In this document: positions 1 through 7,728 of the stretch, piece by piece
Numbering within the stretch: position 1 is the first letter of the stretch
Layout: each line of letters opens with the position of its first letter
NCBI GenBank assembly: GCA_016868475.1
Contig: VGGU01000001.1
Location: 57,405-121,404, forward strand
Length of the DNA stretch: 64,000 nucleotides
DNA from: Bacteroidota bacterium
Lineage (GTDB): Bacteria > Bacteroidota > Bacteroidia > Chitinophagales > Chitinophagaceae
Reading direction: 5' to 3'
Program-made: the position numbers and the translations under genes
Notes under the pieces: model-generated
The model's database searches: none
The model's input: the letters and a program-made list of their open reading frames with translations, nothing else
Told to the model about the DNA's origin: nothing

Positions 1-1
1 T

Positions 2-454
2 AATGTGGAGAACGTTCTCTCATTAATGCCCGAGATCAGCAAGTTTGATTCGATCCTCACTCATTATCAGCAAGACTCTATCAATCCACAGTATGCCTCT
101 CTGATTCAAACTTATCAGTACAAAGACAGTGTATACAAAGACACGTTGAAGCCACCGCCAGCTGCTGTTAAAAAGCAATTGGAAGAGGAATTGCCTCAGC
201 TGGTCAATACTATTCAAAACTGGCAGCAAATTGTAAATCAAGCAATGGAAGCAAAGCAGAACGAACTGCTTGCGCCGCTTTACAGAAAGATCTATGACGC
301 CATCCGTGCTGTAGCCAAGGAAAAAGGATATACGCATGTGATGAATAAGGAATCTTTACTAGTGGCACCTGATGCGGATGATATGATTGCCGCAGTTGCC
401 GCAAAACTAAAGTTGACCTTGCCAAAGGCTCCCGCAGCTCCGGCCGCAAAATAA
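2..454 (+). CDS. OmpH/Skp family periplasmic chaperone, C-terminal part (5' end outside window)
   Basis: The reading frame is open to the left edge, and the motif VLSLMPE, which in this family follows the signal peptide and first beta strand, is at the very start, so the signal peptide lies outside the window. The GTG at base 5 given by the ORF track is an internal Val codon. The rest is charged and helical (LEEELPQLVNTIQNW, then KIYDAIRAVAKEKGYTHVMN), matching the Skp tentacles, and ends in an Ala/Pro tail. Skp-like proteins bind unfolded outer-membrane proteins in the periplasm. A strong intrinsic terminator follows the stop codon, so this gene probably ends its transcript. Confidence 0.85.
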   Translation, partial: NVENVLSLMPEISKFDSILTHYQQDSINPQYASLIQTYQYKDSVYKDTLKPPPAAVKKQLEEELPQLVNTIQNWQQIVNQAMEAKQNELLAPLYRKIYDAIRAVAKEKGYTHVMNKESLLVAPDADDMIAAVAAKLKLTLPKAPAAPAAK

Positions 455-475
455 AATATTGATAGCTATAAGTGG

Positions 476-502
476 CGCCCGATCCTTTGGATCGGGCGTT
501 TT
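476..502 (+). terminator. Intrinsic terminator after the OmpH gene
   Basis: CGCCCGATCC and GGATCGGGCG form a perfect 10-bp stem with a TTT loop, followed by TTTT. It sits between the OmpH stop and the murI promoter box. It also lies inside the long ORF the track gives to murI, which argues for a later murI start. Confidence 0.85.
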
Positions 503-515
503 ACTTTTCGGTGCA

Positions 516-523
516 TACATTTG
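516..523 (+). promoter_or_regulatory. Candidate -7 box of murI
   Basis: TACATTTG matches the Bacteroidota -7 consensus TAnnTTTG exactly. Only four bases (TACA) separate it from the murI ATG, so the mRNA would start at or next to the start codon. No clear -33 TTTG is seen. Confidence 0.5.
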
Positions 524-527
524 TACA

Positions 528-1382
528 ATGCTGAATCCACTTTCCACTGCTAAAGGACCGATTGGTGTATTCGACTCCGGTTACGGAGGACTAACTGTAC
601 TTAGCAGTTTGGTGCAACAGCTTCCACAACACGATTTTTGTTATTTGGGAGACAGTGCGCGTTCGCCCTATGGCAATAGATCTTTTGACGCCGTTTACCA
701 ATATACCCTCGAAGCCGTGCAATGGTTTTTCAATCAGGGATGCCCATTGGTAATCTTAGCATGTAACACAGCATCTGCAAAAGCATTACGCACTATTCAA
801 CAAAAAGACCTGATGCAATTGGCCCCAACTAATCGTGTGTTAGGTGTAATCAGACCTACCACAGAAGTATTAGGACAATACACCAAAGCAGGAGCCGTAG
901 GCATACTGGCTACAGAAGGAACGGTACAATCCCAATCCTACCCAATAGAAATAGAAAAATTTTACCCGCAATTAAAAGTCTATCAAGAGGCTTGTCCCAT
1001 GTGGGTACCGTTGATTGAGAATAACGAACAGGAAGGACCTGGTGCTGATTATTTTGTAAAAAAACATCTTGACGCTATTTTTAAAAAAGATCCTACGATT
1101 GATCTTTTATTATTGGCCTGTACCCATTACCCGTTGTTAGAACAAAAAATCCGGCAATACCTTCCCTCAAACGTACAATTGCTTTCACAAGGTCAGATTG
1201 TGGCTGCCAGTTTGGTAGACTATCTGAAAAGACATCCCGAGATTGCCAACCGTTGTACACAACAAGCCACAGTTACGTTTAGTACCACAGATAGTGCTGC
1301 TGCCTTTGACAAACAAGCGGCTCATTTTTTTGGAGCTCCTGTTAGCTCCCGAGAGGTTCAGCTGATGCCGCCTAATTGCTAA
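528..1382 (+). CDS. murI: Glutamate racemase
   Basis: MurI makes D-glutamate for peptidoglycan. Starting at ATG 528 the protein is about 284 residues, normal for the family. Seen: the substrate loop VFDSGYGGLTVL (residues 14-25), the first catalytic Cys in ACNTASA (Cys79), GVIRPTTEV, and the second catalytic Cys in LLACTHYPLL near residue 195. The track starts the ORF at 459, but that adds 23 residues encoded across the preceding terminator and promoter box; 528 fits homologues, which begin shortly before the GVFDSG strand. It is transcribed alone, with rpmH having its own promoter downstream. Confidence 0.95.
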   Translation: MLNPLSTAKGPIGVFDSGYGGLTVLSSLVQQLPQHDFCYLGDSARSPYGNRSFDAVYQYTLEAVQWFFNQGCPLVILACNTASAKALRTIQQKDLMQLAPTNRVLGVIRPTTEVLGQYTKAGAVGILATEGTVQSQSYPIEIEKFYPQLKVYQEACPMWVPLIENNEQEGPGADYFVKKHLDAIFKKDPTIDLLLLACTHYPLLEQKIRQYLPSNVQLLSQGQIVAASLVDYLKRHPEIANRCTQQATVTFSTTDSAAAFDKQAAHFFGAPVSSREVQLMPPNC

Positions 1383-1433
1383 ATTGCTGATTAATAAGAT
1401 CTTATTTTTCTTTTTCTCCTCCCCTGAAAACCT

Positions 1434-1441
1434 TACCTTTG
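1434..1441 (+). promoter_or_regulatory. Candidate -7 box of rpmH
   Basis: TACCTTTG, an exact TAnnTTTG match, lies about 105 bases before the rpmH ATG in the 165-base gap after murI. It would give L34 a long 5' leader. A T-rich stretch lies upstream but no clear TTTG at -33. Confidence 0.45.
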
Positions 1442-1547
1442 CCGTCCTTTCACAAAGCGTCGGGTGTGGTGACCTGCCGTATGAAAATGGAAATCCGAAT
1501 CGTTCTCCCGATTCATCTTTCATCAAACGTGAAAAATTGAGAATATT

Positions 1548-1703
1548 ATGAAACGTACATTTCAACCGCATCGCAAACGCCGCAAAACTGTACACGGTTT
1601 TCGTAAGCGTATGCAAACCGCTAATGGTCGTAAAGTGTTAGCCAGCCGCCGTGCAAAAGGTCGCAAGAAGCTAACAGTTTCTGACGAGCGTAAATTGAAA
1701 TAA
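1548..1703 (+). CDS. rpmH: 50S ribosomal protein L34 (too short for the ORF track)
   Basis: A 51-residue, very basic protein starting [13 protein letters not shown] and ending [10 protein letters not shown], the full-length L34 pattern: N-terminal KRTFQP, central [28 protein letters not shown]34 is a small protein of the large ribosomal subunit. It sits directly before rnpA, the order found in most bacteria, but here two hairpins separate the two genes. The ATG is preceded by an A-rich stretch and no Shine-Dalgarno sequence, as expected in this phylum. Confidence 0.97.
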   Translation: MKRTFQPHRKRRKTVHGFRKRMQTANGRKVLASRRAKGRKKLTVSDERKLK

Positions 1704-1704
1704 T

Positions 1705-1724
1705 AAAACCTCCGTTGAGGTTTT
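1705..1724 (+). terminator. First of two tandem hairpins after rpmH
   Basis: AAAACCTC and GAGGTTTT pair perfectly over 8 bp with a CGTT loop, and the right arm ends in TTTT. It begins one base after the rpmH stop codon, so it is probably a terminator or a 3'-end processing barrier. Confidence 0.65.
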
Positions 1725-1735
1725 GATAACTTTAT

Positions 1736-1761
1736 AGCTCCGGATAAACCGGAGCTTTTTT
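1736..1761 (+). terminator. Second tandem hairpin, before rnpA
   Basis: AGCTCCGG and CCGGAGCT pair perfectly over 8 bp with an ATAAA loop, followed by a run of T. The rnpA ATG is only 12 bases further on, which leaves little space for a separate promoter. Confidence 0.75.
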
Positions 1762-1772
1762 ATTTCTACAGG

Positions 1773-2156
1773 ATGACCCGCAATACATTTGGTAAAACAG
1801 AAAGACTAAAAAGCAGAAAGTCCATCGATCAACTTTTCAAGGATGGACAACGCTTTAACGTAGGGATGATTCGTGTATTTTATAAAACCGTGAAACAAAC
1901 GGGAATTCGTGCAGGGGTGGGCGTTTCTGCAAGAGTATTTAAAAAAGCTGTTGACCGTAATCGTATCAAGCGTCAACTTCGGGAATCCTATCGTTTACAA
2001 AAACAAATCCTTGTTTTACCAGACACAACCGAAAAAGGACTGGACCTTTTTTTTATTTATACTGCACAAGAGTCTACTGAATTTCAGGAATTGTATAAAG
2101 CAGTAGAGAAAGCATTACAAAAAATAAATGCTAACCTTGGTCAATCAGTTTTATGA
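1773..2156 (+). CDS. rnpA: Ribonuclease P protein component
   Basis: The protein partner of RNase P RNA, which removes the 5' leader from pre-tRNAs. It is 127 residues, the usual size, with the conserved RNR motif in [13 protein letters not shown] (residues 59-71) and the preceding Phe-rich strand ARVFKKAV. The ATG follows the second rpmH hairpin closely. Its end overlaps yidD by four bases (ATGA), so the two are translationally coupled. Confidence 0.95.
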   Translation: MTRNTFGKTERLKSRKSIDQLFKDGQRFNVGMIRVFYKTVKQTGIRAGVGVSARVFKKAVDRNRIKRQLRESYRLQKQILVLPDTTEKGLDLFFIYTAQESTEFQELYKAVEKALQKINANLGQSVL

Positions 2157-2377
2157 TAAAAAAAATATTGATTTTTCCTTTTTTAGTGCTCATCAGAATT
2201 TATCAGTGGGTAATTTCCCCTTGGCTGGGTCCAAAGTGCAGATTTACTCCTTCTTGTTCGCACTATGCAGCTTCAGCTTTACAAAAGCATGGCCTTTGGA
2301 AAGGATCAGGCTTAGCTATAAAAAGAATTAGCCGCTGTCATCCCTGGGGAAGCAGCGGCTACGATCCGGTTCCTTAA
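2153..2377 (+). CDS. yidD: Membrane protein insertion efficiency factor YidD
   Basis: A 74-residue protein with the YidD pattern: hydrophobic helix at residues 2-24, then [18 protein letters not shown] with its two Cys residues, [12 protein letters not shown], and C-terminal GYDPVP. YidD lies at the inner face of the membrane and aids YidC-dependent insertion. It overlaps rnpA by four bases. yidC, often next in other phyla, is absent here; the convergent sodA follows after nine bases. Confidence 0.95.
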   Translation: MIKKILIFPFLVLIRIYQWVISPWLGPKCRFTPSCSHYAASALQKHGLWKGSGLAIKRISRCHPWGSSGYDPVP

Positions 2378-2386
2378 CAAGTGTAT

Positions 2387-2992
2387 TTACTGCGCGTTTT
2401 CAAAACGTGTGGCAATGGCATTCCAATTGACCACATTCCAAAAAGCAGCTAAGTAATCTGCTCTTCTATTTTGGTACTTAAGATAATAAGCGTGTTCCCA
2501 CACATCAACTCCTAACAATGGTGTTCCTTTGGTTTCGGCAATTTCCATGAGTGGATTGTCTTGATTGGGAGTAGAGCAGATCTCTAATTTTCCCTCTTTC
2601 ACAATCAACCAAGCCCAACCACTTCCAAAACGAGTTAAGCCGGCAGCCGCAAACTTTTCCTGAAATCCGGCATAAGAACCAAATGCTTGCTGAATGGCTT
2701 CTTCCAGTTTACCAGATGGGGCTCCTCCTGCTTGTGGTGCTAAACTCTCCCAAAAAAAAGTATGATTCCAATGTCCGCCACCATTATTGCGAACAGCTGG
2801 AGAAATGCTTCCCGCTTCTTTTACTAACTGCTCGATCGATTTGTTTTCATGAGGGGTACCGGCTATTGCTTTATTCAGGTTATCGACATAAGCCTGGTGA
2901 TGTTTTCCATGATGAATTTGCATGGTAAGTGTATCGATGTGTGGTTCCAAAGCATCGTGAGCGTAAGGGAGAGGCGCTAATGTAAACGGCAT
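2387..2992 (-). CDS. sodA: Superoxide dismutase, Mn type by sequence (Fe/Mn family)
   Basis: Converts superoxide to oxygen and hydrogen peroxide. It is 201 residues with no signal peptide, so cytoplasmic. Metal ligands seen: His27 in MQIHHGKHH, His in [11 protein letters not shown], Asp and His in [10 protein letters not shown]. Gly-rich NNGGGH together with the Gln in NQDNPL is the pattern of the Mn subclass; Fe enzymes carry the Gln at the first site. A cambialistic enzyme cannot be excluded. A TAATTTTG promoter box lies about 20 bases upstream, so it is probably a single-gene unit. Confidence 0.93.
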   Translation of the reverse strand: MPFTLAPLPYAHDALEPHIDTLTMQIHHGKHHQAYVDNLNKAIAGTPHENKSIEQLVKEAGSISPAVRNNGGGHWNHTFFWESLAPQAGGAPSGKLEEAIQQAFGSYAGFQEKFAAAGLTRFGSGWAWLIVKEGKLEICSTPNQDNPLMEIAETKGTPLLGVDVWEHAYYLKYQNRRADYLAAFWNVVNWNAIATRFENAQ

Positions 2993-3012
2993 GATTTATT
3001 TTTTTAGAATAA

Positions 3013-3020
3013 CAAAATTA
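3013..3020 (-). promoter_or_regulatory. Candidate -7 box of sodA
   Basis: On the minus strand TAATTTTG matches TAnnTTTG. A TTG about 16 bases further upstream could be the -33 element, though the spacing is short. The predicted leader is around 15-20 bases. Confidence 0.5.
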
Positions 3021-3035
3021 CAACAGACTGGCTGG

Positions 3036-3473
3036 TCAACGACGAGCTTTGAAAAAATCCTTCATTAATTGGGCTGCTTCTTCTGCACAGCAACCTGTGG
3101 ACAATTTTGTTTGGGGATGCAATGCCCAGTTTGACCCTGCTAATCGTCTATATCCATTTTTTTCATCGGCGGTGCCATATACCACACGACCTATTTTGCT
3201 CCAATATAAAGCACCGGCACACATGGGGCAGGGTTCTACTGTTACATATAAAGTAGCTTCAGGCAGGTATTTACTACCCAGCGCATTAAAAGCAGCCGTA
3301 AGAGCAATCATTTCAGCATGGGCTGTTGGGTCCTGCAGGCGCTCAGTCATATTATGTCCTCTGGCAATCACTTTTCCGTCTTGAACCACCACGGCACCAA
3401 CAGGCACTTCTTCTTCCTGCATGGCATTTTTTGCTTCTTGCAGGGCCATTTTCATGAAATGTGCGTCATCCAT
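3036..3473 (-). CDS. tadA: tRNA-specific adenosine deaminase
   Basis: Deaminates A34 to inosine in tRNA-Arg(ACG). From the ATG at 3473 it is 145 residues. The zinc-deaminase signature is complete: HAE (His52, Glu54) and PCPMCAGAL (Cys82, Cys85). The track starts at a TTG at 3500, but that codon lies in a stretch resembling a -7 box (TAATTTTTG on the minus strand), so the ATG nine codons later is preferred. It is divergent from the aldehyde dehydrogenase, with only 36 bases between the two starts, so their promoters must overlap. Confidence 0.93.
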   Translation of the reverse strand: MDDAHFMKMALQEAKNAMQEEEVPVGAVVVQDGKVIARGHNMTERLQDPTAHAEMIALTAAFNALGSKYLPEATLYVTVEPCPMCAGALYWSKIGRVVYGTADEKNGYRRLAGSNWALHPQTKLSTGCCAEEAAQLMKDFFKARR

Positions 3474-3509
3474 AGTGGTGGTTTTCTTAACTTGGTTCAA
3501 AAATTAGAT

Positions 3510-4883
3510 ATGGACTATGTTCCAACCTTAACAAAGATGCGGGAATATTTTTCATCTGGAATAACGCAACCAGTTGAATTTAGAAAACAGCAGTTAAGAT
3601 TATTACGCGAGTCCATTCTGCATCATGAACAAGCCATTAATGAGGCCTTGTATCAAGATTTACACAAAAGTCCCGAGGAAGTATGGGCATCAGAAACAGG
3701 ATTGGTAATTGCTGAAATCAATCTGGCCCTTAAGAAGCTGGATCAGTGGGTTCAACCACAAACCGTTAGTACAAATCTGCTTAACCTTCCTTCCTCCAGC
3801 CGTATCATGTCTGAACCGTTGGGGGTAGTGTTAATTATTGCACCCTGGAATTATCCCTTACAGCTATTATTCAATCCATTGGTAGGAGCAATTGCAGCCG
3901 GCAACTGCGTGGTATTGAAGCCCAGCGAATTTGCGCCCGCAACAACAGCCATCATGCAAACAATCATTGCATCAGTTTTTCAACCCACTTATGTTTATCT
4001 GGTGGAAGGAGATGGAGCTACGGTGATTCCATCGTTGATGGACTCATTCCGTTTTGATCATGTATTTTATACCGGTAGTACAACAGTAGGGCGAATTATT
4101 TACCGAATGGCGGCAGATAAATTAACACCCGTTACATTGGAGCTTGGCGGAAAATGTCCCTGTGTGGTGGAGGATGATGCTTCAATTGAAGTAGCTGCTA
4201 AACGAATTGCACTTGCCAAATGGAGTAATGCCGGGCAAATGTGTGTGGCGCCTGATTATATTTTAGTACACGCTTCGGTGCGGGACCGATTTATTGCCGT
4301 ACTGCAAAAGGTGATGAAAGAATTTTTCTCCGCTGATCCATCGAATTGCAATCATTATGGACGAATCATCAATACCCGACAATTTGATCGATTGGTTAAT
4401 TATCTCTCTATGGGAACCCTATTGACCGGAGGTTCCTATGATCGGGATACACGATATATTGCGCCTACGCTATTGACGGATGTAAATCTGGATTCTCCGT
4501 TGATGCAGGAAGAAATTTTTGGGCCCTTGCTTCCGATAATTTCATTTACTTCTTTTGAGGAAGCCTATGCTATCATTGCACGCAATCCAAACCCGCTTGC
4601 TTTCTATGTATATACAGGAAGTAGGAAAAAAGAAAAACAATGGTTACAGCGTATTCCTGCAGGCGGGGCCTGTGTCAACAATTCGGTATTTCATTTATTG
4701 AATCATCGCCTTCCATTTGGCGGTCGCGGAAACAGTGGAGTAGGCGCCTATCATGGTAAATATTCTTTTGATACGTTTAGTCATCGGAAGAGTATTTTAA
4801 AAACACCCACTTGGACAGATCCTTCTGTGAAGTACCCTCCCTTTCGCGGAAAATTGTGGATATTTAAAAAGTTAATTGGATGA
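3510..4883 (+). CDS. Aldehyde dehydrogenase, class 3-like
   Basis: Oxidises an aldehyde with NAD(P)+. From ATG 3510 it is 457 residues, the size of class 3 ALDHs, which lack the N-terminal extension of classes 1 and 2. Seen: cofactor-binding PWNYPLQLL, FYTGSTTVG, general base Glu in LELGGKCP, nucleophile Cys in NAGQMCVAPDY, and EEIFGPLLP near the C-terminus. A hydrophobic or basic tail for membrane anchoring is possible (FRGKLWIFKKLIG). The ORF track's first 64 residues are read through the opposite tadA gene and are not part of it. ATG 3537 is an alternative start. The substrate cannot be told from the sequence. Confidence 0.9.
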   Translation: MDYVPTLTKMREYFSSGITQPVEFRKQQLRLLRESILHHEQAINEALYQDLHKSPEEVWASETGLVIAEINLALKKLDQWVQPQTVSTNLLNLPSSSRIMSEPLGVVLIIAPWNYPLQLLFNPLVGAIAAGNCVVLKPSEFAPATTAIMQTIIASVFQPTYVYLVEGDGATVIPSLMDSFRFDHVFYTGSTTVGRIIYRMAADKLTPVTLELGGKCPCVVEDDASIEVAAKRIALAKWSNAGQMCVAPDYILVHASVRDRFIAVLQKVMKEFFSADPSNCNHYGRIINTRQFDRLVNYLSMGTLLTGGSYDRDTRYIAPTLLTDVNLDSPLMQEEIFGPLLPIISFTSFEEAYAIIARNPNPLAFYVYTGSRKKEKQWLQRIPAGGACVNNSVFHLLNHRLPFGGRGNSGVGAYHGKYSFDTFSHRKSILKTPTWTDPSVKYPPFRGKLWIFKKLIG

Positions 4884-4896
4884 AAAACAATTGCCT

Positions 4897-5937
4897 TTAA
4901 TTAACAGGACAATGTTGGTGGTAGTTGATCAGTTCAATGGGCGTTTTTTCAAATTGATAACCAGCATAAGTATTGGTCACCTGATCCAGAACCGCATTGA
5001 TCTCTGCCTCGGTTTTTAAAGTAACCAGTTGGTTGCGAAACTCTTTAATGTTAGGAAGTCCTTTGAGATAATTTGCGTAATGCCTTCTCATTTCATTGAC
5101 GCCAACCACTGGATTTTTCCAATCAATGGAAAAACGCAGGTGTTTACGACACACCGCTACTCTTTCTTCCACACTGGGTGGATCCAGCTGCTTACCGGTT
5201 TTTAAAAAATGATTGATCTCACGGAAGATCCACGGGTACCCAATAGCGGCTCTGCCAATCATAATTCCATCCACCCCGTATCTATTTTTATAAGCCAATG
5301 CTTTTTCTGGCGAATCGATATCTCCATTTCCAAAGATGGGTATTTTGATGCGAGGGTTATTCTTTACTTTCCCAATAAGCGTCCAGTCTGCTTCTCCTTT
5401 ATAGAGTTGCATTCTGGTTCGTCCATGAATGGCTAGTGCTTGTATGCCCACATCCTGTAATCGTTCTGCTACTTCTTCTATGTTTTTATTATCCTGATCC
5501 CAACCTAATCGTGTTTTTACAGTAACAGGTAATGAAGTAGATTTTACAACAGCGGCTGTTAAGCGTACCATCAGGTCAATATCTCGCAACACACCGGCGC
5601 CGGCTCCTTTCAAAGCCACTTTTTTTACCGGGCAACCAAAATTAATATCCAGTAAATCGGGTTGAGTAACTTCTACTATTTTGGCTGCAAGTGCCAAGCT
5701 TTCTTCATCCCCTCCAAAAATTTGTATACCAATAGGACGTTCGTAATCAAAAATGTCCAATTTTTTTCTGCTCTTAATGGCATCTCTAATCAATCCCTCG
5801 GAGGAAATAAACTCCGTATACATCAAATCGGCTCCATTATCCTTGCACACAGCACGAAAAGGCGGATCACTCACATCCTCCATAGGCGCAAGCAAAAGCG
5901 GGAAGTCAGGTAAAGAAATGTTGCCAATTCTGACCAT
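4897..5937 (-). CDS. dusB: tRNA-dihydrouridine synthase
   Basis: An FMN enzyme that reduces uridine in the tRNA D-loop. 346 residues, normal for DusB. The TIM-barrel start LLLAPMEDVSDPPFR, the catalytic Cys102 in INFGCPVKKV, TVKTRLGW, IHGRTRMQLYKG and the FMN phosphate site GNGDI / GVDGIMIGRAAIG are all present. The C-terminal helical domain (from about residue 245) binds tRNA. It converges with the ALDH gene (13-base gap) and its promoter region is shared with the divergent CPBP gene. Confidence 0.95.
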   Translation of the reverse strand: MVRIGNISLPDFPLLLAPMEDVSDPPFRAVCKDNGADLMYTEFISSEGLIRDAIKSRKKLDIFDYERPIGIQIFGGDEESLALAAKIVEVTQPDLLDINFGCPVKKVALKGAGAGVLRDIDLMVRLTAAVVKSTSLPVTVKTRLGWDQDNKNIEEVAERLQDVGIQALAIHGRTRMQLYKGEADWTLIGKVKNNPRIKIPIFGNGDIDSPEKALAYKNRYGVDGIMIGRAAIGYPWIFREINHFLKTGKQLDPPSVEERVAVCRKHLRFSIDWKNPVVGVNEMRRHYANYLKGLPNIKEFRNQLVTLKTEAEINAVLDQVTNTYAGYQFEKTPIELINYHQHCPVN

Positions 5938-5951
5938 CGTTTGGATTTACT

Positions 5952-5959
5952 TATTTTTG
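5952..5959 (+). promoter_or_regulatory. Candidate -7 box for the CPBP-cdsA transcript
   Basis: TATTTTTG matches TAnnTTTG, 57 bases before the CPBP ATG. It lies downstream (in plus-strand order) of the dusB start and faces the opposite dusB box at 5987-5994, so the two leaders would overlap in antisense. Confidence 0.45.
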
Positions 5960-5986
5960 ATCATTACGCAGTTCAACAAGAACGCA

Positions 5987-5994
5987 CAAATTTA
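5987..5994 (-). promoter_or_regulatory. Candidate -7 box of dusB
   Basis: Minus-strand TAAATTTG is an exact match to TAnnTTTG, about 50 bases before the dusB ATG. See the overlapping plus-strand box. Confidence 0.45.
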
Positions 5995-6016
5995 CAACCT
6001 AAACAGCCACGGATTC

Positions 6017-6961
6017 ATGAAGGGACTTTTTCAGCACAAAACAGCAGGCCAACAGCTTTTTTTATTACTCAGTATTTCACTCCTTAGTTTTTTTGTAATA
6101 GGAATGATGGGCACTTATGCGTTGACAATAATAACGGGTATAACGCTGGAACAAGTAGCTGCACTGGATACTATTGATCCTAAACATCCCTGGCTTCCTT
6201 TTTTTATCCGAGGGATGCAAGCAGTTCAGTTCATTGGACTTTTTTTAATTCCCAGCTGGTTTGCGGGAAAATATTTTACAGCACAATCAACGATAACCTA
6301 CCTGGGATTAAGAAAACCTAATTATTCAGGTTTTTGGTTTGTGGGAGCGGCTGCTATATTAATTGCATTACCCATGGTACAATGGTTGGGTGAGGTTAAT
6401 AGGACTATAGAATTTCCTGCTGAATTAACTAACTGGATTCGTTCCAAAGAGGATGAAGTCAATGAAACTGTAAAAGCCTTACTGTCTCGACATTCGGTGA
6501 AGGATCTTTTTTTGAATTTATTTTTTGTGGCAGGATTGGCCGCAGTGGGAGAGGAGCTGTTATTTCGCGGGGTAATACAACGCATTTTTGTTCGACAGTT
6601 TGGTCAGGCCTGGCCGGCTATAATTTTTTCGGCTTTCTTGTTTGCGGCATTACACATGCAGTTTTATGGTTTCTTTCCGCGTTTTGCATTGGGAATATTG
6701 TTAGGAGCCATCTATTGGTATAGCGGTAGTTTGTGGGTAGCCATATTGGCGCATTTTTTATATGATGCCACACTTATCACGTTGGTCTATTTTAATCCAT
6801 CTATGTTAAATGAAGAAACTGTGGTTGCACCTGACGCATTACTTTACGCAGGATTGGTCAGTGCATTGATGGTAACCATGAATTTGCATTGGATGATCAA
6901 TCATGGTAATCCCGTATCCGATGAACAAATTGAAACGGAAGAAACAATTACAAAGGAATAA
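6017..6961 (+). CDS. CPBP family intramembrane glutamic endopeptidase
   Basis: From ATG 6017, 314 residues and around eight hydrophobic segments. All three active-site motifs of the CPBP (Abi/Rce1) family are seen: EExxxR (Glu179, Glu180, Arg184 in VGEELLFRG), FxxxH (His213 in FAALHMQ) and HxxxD (His246, Asp250 in LAHFLYD), where Asn is more common. Substrate unknown; relatives process prenylated proteins or peptides or act in self-immunity. The first 88 residues in the track are antisense to dusB and are excluded. cdsA follows after 11 bases, so the two are probably cotranscribed. Confidence 0.88.
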   Translation: MKGLFQHKTAGQQLFLLLSISLLSFFVIGMMGTYALTIITGITLEQVAALDTIDPKHPWLPFFIRGMQAVQFIGLFLIPSWFAGKYFTAQSTITYLGLRKPNYSGFWFVGAAAILIALPMVQWLGEVNRTIEFPAELTNWIRSKEDEVNETVKALLSRHSVKDLFLNLFFVAGLAAVGEELLFRGVIQRIFVRQFGQAWPAIIFSAFLFAALHMQFYGFFPRFALGILLGAIYWYSGSLWVAILAHFLYDATLITLVYFNPSMLNEETVVAPDALLYAGLVSALMVTMNLHWMINHGNPVSDEQIETEETITKE

Positions 6962-6972
6962 CAACAGGTCCA

Positions 6973-7686
6973 ATGCCAATTAATCGTTCCATATTTTCCA
7001 CCAGGGTCACCACGTCTTTTTTCTTTGTGGCGGTAATGCTAACCGCACTTTTGTGGAATGATATCAGTTTTTGGATGTTGATGATAGTAATTCACGCAGG
7101 CTGCTGGGTAGAGTTTCAAAAAATCATTCAAGGATTCAAGCATTCTCTTCTTTACATTCTCTTGGGGCTTGTTTATATTACGCTGAGTTGGGTGTTGTTT
7201 TTGGATCTGCATTACATTACGCTACATCAAGCAAGCACAGGACTTGCTGCTCCTGCCTGGGCACAGTGGCCCTTGGTTGTTTTTGTGTTTATGTGGATCA
7301 ATGATACCATGGCCTATATAGTAGGTACATCCATTGGGAAAACACCACTTTCGATCGTTTCTCCAAAAAAAACATGGGAGGGTACAATAGGGGGCATACT
7401 CCTTACGCTATTGGCAGGTGGCGCCATTGCGGATCTTTTATTGGGAGATCTGCTGATGTTTGATCAATTAACTCCAATTGATTCCTTTCATTGGTACATC
7501 ATTGCTCTTGTGGCGGCTATTGCCGGAACCTTGGGAGATTTATTTGAGTCTAAACTTAAACGAATGGCGGGCATAAAAGACAGCGGTTCTATCTTGCCTG
7601 GGCATGGAGGGTTTTTGGATCGGTTTGATTCCATATTGATTACCATACCTGTTATTTGGCTTTATATTCGATTGTTTCTTTCCTAG
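6973..7686 (+). CDS. cdsA: Phosphatidate cytidylyltransferase
   Basis: Makes CDP-diacylglycerol from phosphatidate and CTP in the inner membrane, the branch point for phospholipids. 237 residues with about seven membrane helices. SPKKTWEG and the C-terminal family signature ending in KDSGSILPGHGGFLDRFD are intact. It lies between a CPBP protease and psd; CdsA and Psd act in the same pathway, two steps apart (PssA lies between). In many relatives cdsA-psd follows ftsH and a LUD gene, which here sit 43 kb away. Confidence 0.95.
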   Translation: MPINRSIFSTRVTTSFFFVAVMLTALLWNDISFWMLMIVIHAGCWVEFQKIIQGFKHSLLYILLGLVYITLSWVLFLDLHYITLHQASTGLAAPAWAQWPLVVFVFMWINDTMAYIVGTSIGKTPLSIVSPKKTWEGTIGGILLTLLAGGAIADLLLGDLLMFDQLTPIDSFHWYIIALVAAIAGTLGDLFESKLKRMAGIKDSGSILPGHGGFLDRFDSILITIPVIWLYIRLFLS

Positions 7687-7699
7687 AAACGGCAATACC

Positions 7700-7707
7700 T
7701 ATATTTG
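7700..7707 (+). promoter_or_regulatory. Candidate -7 box of psd
   Basis: TATATTTG is an exact TAnnTTTG match, 21 bases before ATG 7729. It contains the TTG the ORF track used as the psd start, which supports the later ATG. No clear -33 TTTG is seen at the right distance. Confidence 0.5.
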
Positions 7708-7728
7708 CGTCCAATTAAAGCGCAAGCA

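Noticed and set aside
459-527. N-terminal extension of MurI in the ORF track
   Set aside because: It is encoded across the OmpH terminator and the TACATTTG box; homologues begin near the ATG at 528.
3318-3509. 64-residue N-terminal extension of the aldehyde dehydrogenase
   Set aside because: It is antisense to tadA and unlike the ALDH family.
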